Translations under genes and position numbers: made by a program
Shown: positions 12,270-24,902 of the stretch, in pieces
Layout of the letters: each line of letters begins with the position of its first letter
How positions within the stretch are numbered: position 1 is the stretch's first letter
Assembly: GCA_001466705.2 (NCBI GenBank)
Contig: LATX02000100.1
Span: 806,001-870,000 of the forward strand
Direction: 5' to 3'
DNA from: Moniliophthora roreri
Taxonomy: Eukaryota > Basidiomycota > Agaricomycetes > Agaricales > Marasmiaceae
Length of the DNA stretch: 64,000 nt
Notes under the pieces: model-generated
Database searches by the model: none
Seen by the model: only the letters and a program-made list of their open reading frames with translations
Told to the model about the DNA's origin: nothing

Positions 12270-14622
12270 TGTTGAACCTAGAAAAGACCCACTTTTATTC
12301 ATTTTACACTACTTTTGAATTGGGACACTTTAATATGACACAAGATAATGGGTAATAAGGACTAGAGTGAGCCCAGTCTGCTAGTCATTGCCTTAGAGAA
12401 GCTATAGAACCTTGGAAAGTATGAAGAGCTATATGATATGCTATACAGAGGTGTCGAAGCTGTACTTTCTGACTTATCTATGTATCAGATCCAAAACAGA
12501 TCACTCCTGAAACCTGTAGGGAACCTAACTATGGCCCAATAAACATATTGGCTAGTTAACCAAGCTCTCAAAGTGCTATCAATAGGATTTTAATTTCTAT
12601 TTTACCTTTCTATGACATCTGCAAAGTGCAACCTGCAGTCAAACAGTACAGAGGTACTTAGAGGAGACATTGAAACAGAAAGACAACTTAGAACAGGAAC
12701 AATCACCAAACAATCCTCCTCTGAAGTCAATATACAGATTAAAGTCAAAGCAGGCAATCTCTTAATAAAGAGTGCACCAGTGGCTAAACAATACGAGATA
12801 GACTAACTAGGTACAAAGTCATCTTGGGAAGAAGGAAATCACTTTGAAAGGACATCCACTACCTACAGACAGATACAACGAGACATAGAAGAATATCTAA
12901 CACATAAGAAGTCCTAAATAGGACCAAGTGTGCATTGTTAAAGGAGATAGGAACAGTAACAGCATGTTCCAACCTTGGAAATTTTGGCATCTAGGCTTCT
13001 GCCGATGTGTGGATACTAGAAAGGGGAATGCTGTAAAGAGACGGAACAGATACAGCAATCCACCTGTAGATACCCAACTTAGAAAAGAGAAAATACAAAT
13101 TATAGAGTCCAAAATGCCTGGAGATGTAGATACCCATGCAGATATGGTTGGATACCCTAGTGGCCAGACTCTGTGACATCCGAATATTCCCTCTTTTAGT
13201 ATCTCAGTCACTCATTTATTATTTTCTGAATTATCAGACATTATTTATATTTTTCTGTAGATATATTCCTTGGACTGTATATAAGGACAGCTAGATATTC
13301 ATAGATAAACAAGTAACTCTGTCTCTTCTGATTGTGAATACATGATGAGTTTGTTTGGTGTATAAATTTGTGTGCCATTCCAGTTTTGCTTCCTCACTTC
13401 AGGCTCTGGAGATTGGTCCTGAGTGACTTCAGAGAGATAGACATCTGATAACGAACTTGCATCGTAAGAGACTAAGAATAACATCTTAAGTGTGTTGTAG
13501 CACTTTTCTAAGAGACACTTTACACCAAGAAGGAGCCTTGGGCACTTGGAGTGTGGCCTGTGTTACGTTACTTGCACAGCAACAACAACTACTCAACACC
13601 ACTATGACGTAGCGATGTCAAGTTCAAGATCAAGTTTGAGTTCAGGAGTCCAACAGAGAGTAAAACTCTCTGTAGTCAATCACGAGTTGAGCAAGATATC
13701 CAATGGATTAACTAGGTCAAGCTGAGGTAGCTTAGACCTGGATACTACCTACTTATACAACTGTTGTAGCTACTAGTTTGGATACAAACTGCTGAAGTGA
13801 CATCATTGTTTGCTAAACAAGTAAGCAGTAGAACGAAGTAACAAGATATGACACAAATAAGGAACACAACATCATTGAAGATGTCAGAGAAGATGTCATG
13901 ATGATGTTCAAGTGAAGTCATCATGATGATGTCATAATTTAGAAAGGAATAGAAAGGAATAGAATAATGAAGTCATAATGATATCATTATGACTTCTTAA
14001 ATATGAAAGAAAGGCATAGCTAGAAAAGGAAACTGGGAAGGTGTAATTGTCTAGATGTTAAAAGGTAGCATAGGTAGAAGCGCTGAACAGCGCTTAAAAG
14101 ACATAAATGGAAAAGAAAAGAAATAATGTCTGTGAAAATAGATAATCGTTTGTAACAGCCTGTGTTGGGTATCAGGTTGTGACACACTTAGAGTCTTAGC
14201 AAGAGGTGTGCCTGTGCTAAGCTCTTTGTAGAAACTGGTCTAGAACCTTTTCCAGTACACTGTGTGCTGTAGTTGTCTTAAGGAAGTCTTGAACTCTGTA
14301 GAGTCAGACTATATCAGCTACCGAGTCTTTGTACAGGACTGTAGCTCTTGTGTTTGTGCTTTGTGCACTGTGTTCTTTGTGTTTTGTGTGTGTGTTTGTG
14401 ATATAAACCCTTTTAAAACCATATATATACTCTTCTGGAGGTGAACACCATTGAAAGTAGATTGCTTCAATAAGAGAGAATCAATCTAGCTAAGAGTTTT
14501 GTTGGCATTCTAAGTGTGGCAACTCTGATCACGTTGATCCACACTTGCACAACAACCTGAGTTAGACTTTTGGAGGTTATCTTCAGGATAGTTTTCCACT
14601 AGTCTTATCTTAGACAAATTAA
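12270..14622 (+). repeat. Retroelement-like repeat, copy C (split by solo LTR)
   Basis: It is homologous to copy B over its whole length, apart from a 597-bp solo LTR at 13561-14157. It ends GACAAATTA at 14622. The region upstream of TGTAGGGAACC (12515) is also shared with copy B, so both are pieces of a longer element and not just LTRs. Confidence 0.7.
13561..14157 (-). mobile_element. Solo LTR, same family as 1380-2013, 5-bp TSD
   Basis: The 597-bp unit reads TGTTAC...GTAACA and is flanked by GCCTG at 13556-13560 and 14158-14162. The uninterrupted sequence at 9930-9955 and, inverted, at 2432-2460 confirms the empty site. Its reverse complement is homologous to the LTR at 1380-2013, including the AAGCGCTGTTCAGCGCTT-like inverted motif near one end. 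No internal element remains. Confidence 0.9.
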
Positions 14623-14698
14623 CACTCCACACAGAGCCCAAAACACATTAAATTGACTGTTTGGTCACCAAATATACCCAATATAGTTAATTGCTACA

Positions 14699-15445
14699 CA
14701 CTACGTATGAGGTGTTCTTTTAACATGGTTTTCTGATTGAGAAAACACTTAATCTTCTTGCAAAGAAGATTTTCAAAAAAGCATTTATAAATTCTAAATT
14801 TTAATTGTGTCCCCTCAACAAGAATATGTCTGGAGGATGCTAAATTTTCAATAGCAAAAAATATAGAATTTTCAAATTCTGAGAATTAATAGACAATACA
14901 ATATATTAGAATAATTTCCATGCTGAGAAAACATTAAATTTTCTCTGGTTGAAAATACTCAGAAAATGCTGATAAGATAAGATAAAAATTCCAAATTTTT
15001 TATTGTGGGAAAGTCAGAGAAAACACTAGGAAAACACTAGGAAAATGGTAGGAAAATCATGTGGAAATACTATATCTTACAGCAGTTTTCAGATAGTTTT
15101 CATATAATTTTCCTTTTGTATTTAACATGTTTTTCTTAATATAATATTCAAAATTTTATATTTATTTTCTGAATGTTTTCTCACTATTTTATAAGGCAGA
15201 AAATCTAGTATATTTGTAATTAGAAAACTAAAGGATAATTTTATAATTTCATTGTTATAAAATTATTAGAAAATACAGACTCTTCTGGAAATTAAAATAC
15301 AGAATATGCTTGCTGTTTTCAATATGTGATGATAGCTTGAAACTAATAGAGTTTTCTGAGTGTTGTCTAGAAGTAAATATATAGCAGTATTCTGAGTGTA
15401 TTTCCTTTGTATTAATAGCATGAAAAGAACACCTCATATGTAGTG
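14699..15445. mobile_element. Non-autonomous TIR element, CACTAC ends
   Basis: The two ends are inverted copies of about 25 bases, starting CACTACGTATGAGGTGTTC and ending with the complement (one A/G difference). The interior is strongly AT-rich and carries many GAAAACAC/TTTTCT motifs. No clear target duplication is visible. CACTA-type ends suggest EnSpm/CACTA ancestry, but this is inference. Confidence 0.75.
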
Positions 15446-16347
15446 TTTTGAGAGTGCCAAATCCAAGCCAAATTAGAAGTGCCAGCAGCCTGGCCCTGCA
15501 TATTCCTACAGTATGAGTGGTCCATTGTTCTTCATGTTCCTCTCACATTTACACTTATATAGTTTTGTTGAATTCTGTTATGATACTCTGATTTCATATG
15601 GTTGTTGTACCTCCTTATATTTGTGGATCCTGATTTTAAAGCAATATTTGTGAATTCCAATTTCCCAAATGAATTCCAAGCAACTGCAAAGCATTCCCAA
15701 TGCTTTAGTATGCTCAAGAGAGCTATCAAAGTGAGGTCTGCTTGTGAGAGAGAAGATTCAAGCCTGGGGAGCACAGCCAAAATTATTGCAATACTATTTT
15801 TGGGAATATGTTCCCATCACCATAAGAAATGCAGAATACCTTAGAAAACACCTACCAAAATGTACTCTCTTCTTGAATTTTTTACTAATCATGGCAGACA
15901 GGGCCCAAAATACTTGATTGCACTCAAAAGATCTGGAGAAAAAGAAATTTTGGAAAGAGTGTGTACCTGACTCTCATTGATTTTGGCATGCATGTGAATG
16001 AATTCCCTTCTTTGGTATTGCAATAATTTTGGCCACAGCTGTATGATCCAGTGGTCAGGAGAGTTGAAGCAGGCACTTCCTCTAGTAATCAGACTGACAG
16101 TCATTTCAGTAAAGGAGCAGTGAAAATTACTGTTATTTACTAGTTATTTTTTATTGGTGCATGACTTGAGTACTTACTGGAACTGATATTCTGACCAGTT
16201 TCTCTGAATAATTCAAAATACCAGTCTCCTGTGAGTCCCAACTTCAGGGCTTCAGCAGCTATGAATGCACTTTATACTAGTGATACCAGGAGCACCATAT
16301 TAAGTTTTCATCAAGACTATGAACACACTACATATTGCACACTATGG
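15446..16347. other. No recognisable gene
   Basis: Open frames of about 80 codons occur on both strands (15532-15844) without family resemblance. They may be transposase debris but show no diagnostic motif. Confidence 0.4.
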
Positions 16348-16355
16348 GCTTCAAC

Positions 16356-17525
16356 CTTAGTGAGGTTTTACTGGACACTATTAGACATTATTTGACAATA
16401 CCCAACCTTGTCTGATAACATCTAATAATGTCCAATAGTGTCCTTAACATGCACTTTTTCAGACATTATCAGATGTGTCACAGGTAGCAGCTGATAGGCT
16501 CTATTAGGTGTTAGTTTTCATCTGATCATGTCTGATAGTGTCTGATAATTAGGTATATTGCTGAGGTACTAGAATACATTACTGTCATTCCAGAAAATAA
16601 TAGAAATCCCATCTTGCCTGTTATGTCACAAATTAGCCCATCACTATCATAATTTTCACTGTAGGAAGCCAGAAATAGAAGTCATTTACCTTCAATGTCT
16701 CAGCTGGCCTTGGCCAGCTCCTATGGTTCACAATAATATGACCTTACATTTTACACAATGACACAGGTGAAACAAATTTTGCATTTTCCTATTATTTTCT
16801 GGAATAACAGTAATAGTGCTACTGAGTACAACTTACATATCAAAAGACCTTGTTTCTGAGACCCAGACTCTCACTTTGCCCACAAGAGTGGCCAATACCC
16901 TCTGCCCCTACTCCAAATCCTCTGCCCAACTTCAACAACCCTCTGTCCTAACTGAAGCAAGGAGCATTATAAGGATAATGGGGTTCTGGGGTTGACTCAT
17001 GAGATTTAGCCATATGTTGAAGGTGGTTCAGCACCATTGTCTGAGTCTTCTCTGAGGTGTCTGATATGTCAAACTATCCTTAGTTTCACAAAAATAATAA
17101 GTAATTAGCACACATACCTCACCTGTACCATATTTTACTGCTGATCCACATTAGTACTCCTTGCATCATATCTTAAACCATGGATTTTCAGCTTAAGATG
17201 CCAAAAGACCATACAGATGGAGAGAAGGAGTGAGTGGGAGCTATTGAGAAGTGGGGATGGTAGTAGTTAAGAAGAAAGAAGTGAGCATGGGGAAATCTAG
17301 GGCACAGGGAAATTTGAACTGAATTGTGCACAGACTGCAAGGCACAAGTTCTTCTAAGTCCATCTTGAGCCATTTGGTTACACTTCAAGTTGAAGACCCA
17401 GAAAGAAGTCATCAAGCTATGTTGATCAGATGGACATCAGAAAACATCAGGTGCATGTCAGATTTTCATGGATTTGTCTGATAATGTCTGATGCTGTCTG
17501 ATAGTGACCAGTAACATCTCATTAG
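16356..17525. mobile_element. Non-autonomous TIR element with 8-bp TSD
   Basis: GCTTCAAC occurs immediately before (16348-16355) and immediately after (17526-17533) a unit whose ends are imperfect inverted repeats (CTTAGTGAGGTTTTACTGG against CTAATGAGATGTTACTGG). Subterminal copies of TGTCTGATA lie inside both ends, as expected for transposase binding sites. An 8-bp duplication fits hAT and some KDZ elements. No transposase gene is seen in its 1170 bp. Confidence 0.8.
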
Positions 17526-17533
17526 GCTTCAAC

Positions 17534-18365
17534 TCTTATGCACAATCTACATTATAGTTTGTTACTTCCATCAAGTATTTTAGATGTTCAAACCATATGT
17601 GACCTAACTTCTACTATCTTAGATATGTCATGACTTTACAAGGAATGGCACATACTGTGAATAGAGGATGTTCCCTGTCCACCATTTATAATTCACATCT
17701 CCCCTGACTCACAAAATCATCATTTCATGATGCATCTTGTGCCCAATAGGTGTGAGTATCCCTCCAAATGTCTCATACTATAAACCTGTGCAGTAATATT
17801 TACAGATACAGGGGAACACCTTTGGAGAGGGTAAGTTCAATCCTGAAAGAAAGGAAAGACATGTATAGAATCTCATAACATGGGCCAGAGGCTCGTGGCA
17901 GAGGAAGTAGTGGGCTATCAGGATTTCCTCATGGCATTTTCCACTTACTTTCACTTACTTTCACTCACAATTCTGGCAATTGTATGGTCTTCAATACAAT
18001 TATTTGGTCATATAATAAAGCCTCAACATACTAATTTTCAGTAGCTATCATGTGAGCTTGCACAATTTGCAATTTTCAGCAAGAAAGCCCAGAGAAGTGG
18101 TAAGTGGGGAGGAGGGTTCCAGACCCCTGAAAGTGAGTCACTAAAAACTCCTCTACCAGCATCCTAATGCATGAAAAACACTGATCCAGTCTAGTAAAAG
18201 GTTGAGAAAGTGGTGGAAAGTGGGGAGCAGTTTGGTGATTTCCTGATGGCCTACAAGGTCCATGGACATCCATGACTTGGTCGCCACTGGCTCCGGACTT
18301 ACAAAATGTCATATCTGGCAGGTGGCAGCGGGAATCAGCAGAATTCAGTGCAAATTTCTGCCTGA
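17534..18365. other. No recognisable gene
   Basis: No conserved reading frame is evident. The last part (from about 18300) flows directly into 19481 when the transposon and its duplicated target are removed. Confidence 0.45.
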
Positions 18366-18373
18366 GCCTGATG

Positions 18374-19472
18374 TAGGGGTGCCAACAGTCCAGCTCGCTC
18401 TCTGGCTAAGTGGCTCCAGAGCCAAGCCAGACAGAGCCGCTCACCTTAATGGCTCCAGTCAAGCCATTTAGGTGAGCAGCTCCTGGGCAGCTTCGAGCAG
18501 CTAAGCCACAGCTGAGCTGATAAATTATTCAGTCCACAGGTTTAACCAGAAAGAGTAGGTTCTGGTAGTAAAACATTAAGGTATAGGTTGGACCAAACAC
18601 AAGGAGAGCCGGGATCTGTGACCTGGGAAAATTGGGGNCTGGTCTCTACCTCTTACCACCAGCGCCGTGGGTGTAGATGTTCAAAGGTATGCATTTTTTC
18701 AGTTCTGTACATTCATTTACTAACTTGACTATCATAAGGCTACACTCAAAGGGCAGAAAAAAGCGGGATGGAGATGCAAGAAGTGTGAGGAAGATAGGGT
18801 ATTAGGTGCACTGCCATTTTCAATCTTCTTTGATCTTTTTTGAGATCTTACAACCTCTAGTAGGTACCTTGCTCATTCGTGTCCTCGTCTACACCAGCTG
18901 CTGTCATTCTTGAACCTCACAATTACCCACTACCTGCCCCAATGTTGTGCCAAGCTTCCGGCCCCAGCCACCAGTGCCCAGAGACTCCGGTCAAGATATC
19001 CAGGTGTTTTCTGGACATTTGTGGCCTTGCTGAGTCTCGGCGAGGTGTTTTCCCTGTTCATTTGTGCATCACCAGGACTTTGCCCACTTCTGCACTACCT
19101 GTATCCCCATTTCAGCCTCTGAACTCTTAGAATGATGTATTCATCATTTTTTGTGGTTCCAGAGGCTAAAAAAAGGATCCCAGGGCAAGATGTAGGGATA
19201 TAGTCTGGTGATGTCATTTTTCCTCAGATTCATGCACTCCTACTGACTTCACCCTGCTTCCAGCATGGACCAGTAGCAAACCAGGACATTACAGATGCAT
19301 CTGAGTCACCAAACCCATCCAAAAAGAAAAAAACCCTGTGAGCCATTGGCTTAGCAGCTCCAGAGCTGCTAACTGAGCTGAGCTGCTATGACTAATCAGC
19401 TCCGAGCCAGAGCCAGGAACTGGCTCTGCAAGCAAGCCACGAGCGAGCTGAGCTGCACCGTTGGCACCCCTA
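18374..19472. mobile_element. hAT-like non-autonomous element, 8-bp TSD
   Basis: The unit starts TAGGGGTGCCAAC and ends GTTGGCACCCCTA, flanked on both sides by GCCTGATG (18366-18373 and 19473-19480). The subterminal regions carry many AGCTGAGCTG/CAGCTC motifs in both orientations. Ends of the TAGGGG type with an 8-bp duplication are typical of hAT transposons. An n at 18638 shows that the interior spans a contig join, so its length of 1099 bp is uncertain. Confidence 0.85.
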
Positions 19473-19621
19473 GCCTGATGGGCAACTGTACCCAGGGTAG
19501 CAATGACCCAAAACTACTATCTTTGTTGCTGCATATATTGACTAGCATAAATAATTCAACAAATTTCACAGATCTAACGCTACATAGTATACAAGGCTAC
19601 AGATTATTTCAATTGAACATT

Positions 19622-21644
19622 TCAAGTCTTTGATAAATAGCTCTCCTCCATGTGTCTACATCCAAATTGAATCGTTTCCAGCTGCGTACTATCTGCTGTC
19701 GTATCACTATTGGTGCTAGAGTACCCATATTCAGTAGCCAACATGATTTGCTTGATGTTCAATAGCACGTGTGAGCTAATAATTGAGTACATTCTAACCA
19801 ATATGTATGATTAGCTGCTGTAAACACGAGAAAACAGAGTTGGTGACATACGCCAAACATATGCTATAAAAGAACACAGATGTCAGTTCATTTCATTTGT
19901 TGCACTGCAAATTTGAATAGGAGTGACAAACTTGATCATCACCTCCCCAATAGTGACATGACCACCAGCAGCTATAGCAGCCTGAGGTACTGTGACAGCT
20001 ATGTAATCCCTCAAGTCAATCAATCAATGCATCAAAAGAAGCTGAGAAGCTGAACCGAAAACAGATAGGAACCAAAATATCCCATCTCGCATGAAGAGTG
20101 AAATAATAGGCATTCGTACAGTCCTCCCATTTGAGGAAAACAAAGTTCGACTGCATTTATAGACCATCATGACAAGCATAATGAAGGACTGGGGGACAAA
20201 TGTGTCAGGCCGCTGTGTGAGGCTCAGTATTAGAACTTTTGATTACCACTATCAGAGGTGGGACTGCCATGAAGGTGTAATAACACAGAGAAGCTAGAAT
20301 TTTTTTCTTTAGCATGTAGCATTTGGACAAGTCTCCGCTATTCGGAACCTACTTGTGGAATAACATCCTTCCATGATTGGTCTGCGATGCGGCCATCAGA
20401 GAATATTCTTAGTAGAGAGCGAGTGCCACCATACCTAACATGAATGTATCCTGGTTCATGTAGTTCAATACTGAAAGTAAAGAAAGCAGCTAAAAAGAAA
20501 CCTTACGCTTCATATTATAGATGACATGATAGTCAAGGACAAGCCTGTTTGTGCAGATAAATCAAGTGGTGCTTTGGGAAGTAAGGCGCCTTACATCGTC
20601 ACACATTCACCTAATCGGAATAGACAACATGAGACGTAAGACTGCTGCGAGGAGTGTGCGACTGACCAGAAATCAAAGGTATCAATATGTAAAGAAGTTT
20701 TTTTGACCTGCCATATAGAATCCAAACTCTACATTATCTCCGTTGATTAATTCGCTTGCTACAAGAAGAAGAGTGGAGCGCACCTCACTAGGAGCACCAA
20801 GTTAACAGTACTTATGATGACTATAATAGTTATTCCCATCAACTGAAGAGAGAACCAATGAGTAGTGTCCCATGCGGGAAAGTAAAAGACTTACGTGGAG
20901 AAACATAGAGCATCTGAAATCAATGAACCTTTAAAATCCTCCAGAAACTGCGAATGGTGGCAGACTTACATCTGTTCAGTGAACAGGTAATCTAGTAGCA
21001 GTTGGCTTAAATTAAAGACAAGACTCACTCGATCCAATTTCACTTCATGAAGCATGACTAGGCATCCTTGAGCAGTATAAATTGTCAGAGTGGTGTGTGC
21101 TCACAGCTGATGTTTACACTAACAATGATGTTAGCCACAGCCTCACAGTAGATTGATCACCCACCCACCCTAAGGCAATTAAGCTAAAGTACCAATTCTT
21201 TCCTGTGTGTTAACAGCTATTTTTGCTTGAAACGAACCTGTGAACATACCCAGAGCTATTACAGTGGACGTTGTGAGCATGGTGAAGAGTCGAGACTCAG
21301 ACTCATCGAATAAACTCACATATATAATGCTTGCCAGCTTCTTCGGCATCTTCTATATTAATTCTACCTTCACTTGAGTATTTAGAACACTGTGACTCCC
21401 TGAATAATAACAAATCCTTACCTCCTTTTCTATTGTCAAGAAATAATCGAAGCTGTCCAATTATCTGAGCAGTGATTGATTGAGCAATAGAAGCGGAACA
21501 CACACCAAAAGTGTCATGGCAGCAACTATAGGGACAGTTAGTTATAGAGGCCAATACCAGACAACCAATGATACCGGTGGCATAATTTGTGGTCCTCATG
21601 TTCTTGACGAGTTGCAGCAACATCGACAATTGAGCCTTGTCCAT
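19622..21644 (-). pseudogene. DUF6533 family membrane protein, pseudogene
   Basis: Exons can be recognised by comparison with the gene at 28072-30064: an N-terminal exon starting MDKAQLSMLLQLVKN, a 22-nt exon giving VAAMTLLV, an exon giving FDYFLTIEKE, then VELI followed by a stop where the family has Trp, then KMPKKLASIIY. Further exons give SLFMRDGIFWFL (about 20090-20130) and VRMYSIISSHVLLNIKQ (about 19770-19820), matching the transmembrane and C-terminal segments of the family. The Trp-to-stop change is TGG to TAG at 21353-21355. Splice signals are largely kept, so inactivation looks fairly recent. The family has no known biochemical role. Confidence 0.8.
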
Positions 21645-21996
21645 CGTGAGGAGAGAAGGAAACGGATTGAAACAGCATGGGAACAGATGCAAGCCTACTA
21701 TATCTCTCCCACAGCATAAATCTAAGCTTCTGTCATGCCTTCACGTCCAACAAAAATAATTATCATCACATCGAATCCTTTCTGTTCACACCTTCGAGAA
21801 TTAGGTTTGCAGTGCTTTAAGGCACAACTCCATGTATCGAGGGCTGTAAGTTGCCACATATTCCGTTAATTGTTCATTCATGGTATCAGTATCAGTTAGA
21901 GGATCAAAGTCAGTTCCAAGGAATGTAAATGTTGAGCGCTATTAATATTGGGTCACTGCGTATCATACAGTCATGCGCCCATGTGAGGTATCACTA

Positions 21997-22794
21997 AGGT
22001 AGAGCTCTTTTGAAAGTAGCTACATCACATGAAAAAGTGTGACAGAAAATAGGATTTTCGCCTGCTAACTCAAAAATTATAAAAACAATTTGTATGCTAC
22101 ATTTTAAAAAAATCGGAGCCTGAGCAAATCTCAGGAAAACGTATCTTAAGAAATGCTCAGAGTCCGATTTCTCAAAAAATGGCCTGAGTTTGAGTTTTTA
22201 AACGTGCAGTGATTCACTGTGTGCTTTTGATGGGAACCCACTGACTCTCTTCTCGACCATCACCTCCCCCTGTATGGGGCGGGCCCCCAGAGCCAATTCC
22301 AACCTTGCACAGTACTCCAGTCAGTCTTTCAATTGGAAAAGGTGTCAGAAGGCCTTAGCTGCACAGCAGGAGGAGGTTTTGGTGAGTGCCATCCTTCTGG
22401 AAGTCAGGCTAAATATTGACCATTGAATGCTTTCCAGGTCGAAGAGCTAACAGTAGAGCATGAAAGCATAGAGGAAATAGAAGATACATTACCCACAATA
22501 CCTAATTCTGGCTCTGAAGGCCCTCAGACACATACAGATTTGTTGTTCACTACACCAATTCGTAATTCAATCACCTTTACACATCCATTCAAGTCTCCTA
22601 CGTGTGCATCTTGAATACATACAGCCAATGGTGTGTCATGTACATACTGATACCCTATATACACAACCCGCAGTGAAAAGGGAGCGAAGCATAGACTAGG
22701 CGTCAGGCGCTAATTTGGCGCTAGAGGAGGGGGACTTAGCAGTCACAGACTGTCACATGCACGTGATGTAGCTACTTTCGAAAGAGCCCTACCT
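21997..22794. mobile_element. TIR element with TA target duplication
   Basis: The ends are inverted copies of about 33 bases starting AGGTAGAGCTCTTTTGAAAG, with TA on both sides (21995-21996 and 22795-22796). The TA duplication and long inverted ends fit Tc1/mariner-type mobilisation. It carries a small two-exon reading frame (22274-22614). No transposase motif is visible. Confidence 0.75.
22274..22614 (+). CDS. Small spliced ORF inside a TIR element, unknown function
   Basis: Two exons (22274-22381 and 22438-22614) joined across a GTGAGT...TTCCAG intron give a protein of about 94 residues starting MGRAPRANSNLAQYSSQS. It is rich in Gln/Glu around the splice site (QQEEVL then VEELTVEHESIEEIED) and has no transmembrane segment or known domain. 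The 36-codon first exon ends exactly on a codon. It may be a captured gene fragment or the remnant of a transposon-encoded protein. I do not recognise a family. Confidence 0.35.
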
Positions 22795-22879
22795 TAGCGC
22801 GCGGCTAGCGGGTCACGCTGAGCCTTACACGTTTATACACAATGTAGCGCTATAATCTCCATGCTAAGCCCGTGTTGAG

Positions 22880-24902
22880 CTAGTTTTTTGCAAAATCCGC
22901 CGGAAGAGCTACTTCATGCTTCTCGACTGTGGTTACCTTCATCGGCTCGACTGGCACCACCATAACTTCTACAACCCTTCGATATACATCCCTCCACGGT
23001 GTACTTTCGCTCCCTCCAATGTTCACCAAGCTCGGCCCGATACCCCATTGATGTATAGTCTTGTCGAGCATTCGAGCAAAGTCCAACACCCGCTTGCTAA
23101 AGTCGGCTGATACCGAATAAGAAACGTGCGACTGTCGAACTACACTGTCCAACAGTAGCACGCATTTCGTTATACGAGATATCCTGGCATGTTCTGGAGA
23201 GGATGACACCCATGCGTCGAGATCCTGAATGAAAGAGTGGGGCTGGTGCCATTCAGGCCATCTGTCCGGCCATTCATGTCTCATCCGTATCCAATAGCGG
23301 TTCAGGATGGAGTAACATGCGAGGAAATGTGTAGTAGTAATGCGATCGGAATGAGATAGTTGGTTGAGAGTAGAAAATACTTGGAGGAGAAGGTCTGCGA
23401 ATCATTCAGTGTCACATTATTCAATGAAAGCAGCGGGAAACGTACCTTCCCCAATGCTTTTGAACCGTGTCGGATCCGCATCAACCACGGCCTTTTCTCT
23501 CTGCTGCGGGTCTGCATCCAACGAAAAAGTAGTCGCCATCCTGCCTAGTTGGTCAAGCGTCATCGTCATCTCGTCTTCGGTAGTCCTCGGGTCCCCCACA
23601 GCTCTTAATAAGAGCTCCATTAGCCATTTCCTTGCAGCGTCATCCCACCAAAACCATTCATGATACCTCGTCATCAACTGGTACCTGCGAAAGTCCGAAA
23701 GGTACTGTAACGAACGGGGCAGCACACCACGATAGGATGTGTAGTCTTCCAGACAATGATATATTGCCAACGAAACTTGCCTACTTGCGCCAAAGGCCTC
23801 GTTGATCCAGTCCATGGCCGATTCAACCAGGCGGTAGTCGATGTCGCGAGTGATGTAGGAAAGGTACAAGGTATCGCTGACGAACCAGTCGGATAACCCA
23901 CGGAAAAACGGATTCAGACCACAAGACCTCGGTAAAAGGTCGACGAATCGGTAGAAAAGCCATGACTGGGGAGACTTGTATGCACATGGTATCGCAGGCA
24001 TCCATGATAATGGCAGGTACATCGACAGCGTTGGCAAAACAGTCGTCGCTAAAATGACCAATACCGCCAGCGAGACCTGTATGGTCACCAATATCGCCAC
24101 GATGATGTTTAAGGACCATAAAAGTTCCAGTACTCCCAGGAAGAAAAGCACTAGCGCAATTTCCAATAAGAGAGGGATTGAGTGCGCGAGACCAGGTACA
24201 CCCCACATTTCTAAGCTCTCCCGGCGTATCTGCCAGAGAAGAAGGTGGTCTTTATTGGAAGTATATTGAGAAGGGTCCCGACGGTGTTCCCGGATCCACT
24301 GCTTGCAGAGAATGCCCACTAGAACAGCAGTCAGACTCAGCGTCAGACTGAGGAACCAGTATACATTGATGCGAACCGCTGATGCAGATGGGACGAACTC
24401 TTCTGGTTCAGGTACTGAGAGACCGGTGGTGTTGAGACTTGCTGCGATGATATAGAGGATATGGGCTGTAGCGTCATCGGGTCCGTCATCGAGCCATTGA
24501 TACGATTCCACGCTAAACGCAGTCACTACTGCAGAAAAAAGACCTGCCTACTCTTATTAAGCAATCAGTAGGGAATCCAAAATACAATACTCACAAAGAC
24601 GAGCAATGTATCAATATCCTCTCGCCATCCTCTGCACCTCTCCTCATCGTGCTTGTCTACACGTTTTAGACACTCCTTCCAGCAATCTCCGTCTCTAGGT
24701 AACGCATACCGATACGGCGCCTCCGGGTTCCAGGCTTTTGGCTTGGAGGAAATGTGAGCTCAGATCCAGATTGTAAGTGAGCCTTGAACGTACCAGCGAT
24801 GGTCCAGCGTATGGACTATCTGGCTCGCTGCCAGTTTTTGAGCTTGTCGACTAGGCAGAGTATTTAAATCCCAATCTTCGTCAGAGGTTGAAAGCATACC
24901 AT
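22880..24902 (-). CDS. DUF6535 domain membrane protein
   Basis: My model is exons 24900-24902 (ATG only), 24794-24850, 24595-24741, 23446-24547 and 22880-23394, giving 607 residues. All junctions are GT-AG and keep frame. The DUF6535 core is clear: WNPEAPYRYALP, then the segment ending DIDTLLVF, then AGLFSAVVTAFSVESYQWL (about residues 70-88). Transmembrane helices follow at about residues 130-152, 194-213 and 216-241, with the conserved LCKQWIREHRRDPSQY just after the first. The C-terminal half is soluble and helical. The family is common in Agaricomycete genomes and has no established function. The one-codon first exon is the least certain part; an alternative start at 24897 breaks the frame. 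The gene appears intact. Confidence 0.85.

Noticed and set aside
15532..16104. Possible Tc1/mariner transposase fragment on the minus strand
   Set aside because: No DDE motif or conserved block could be identified, only short open frames.
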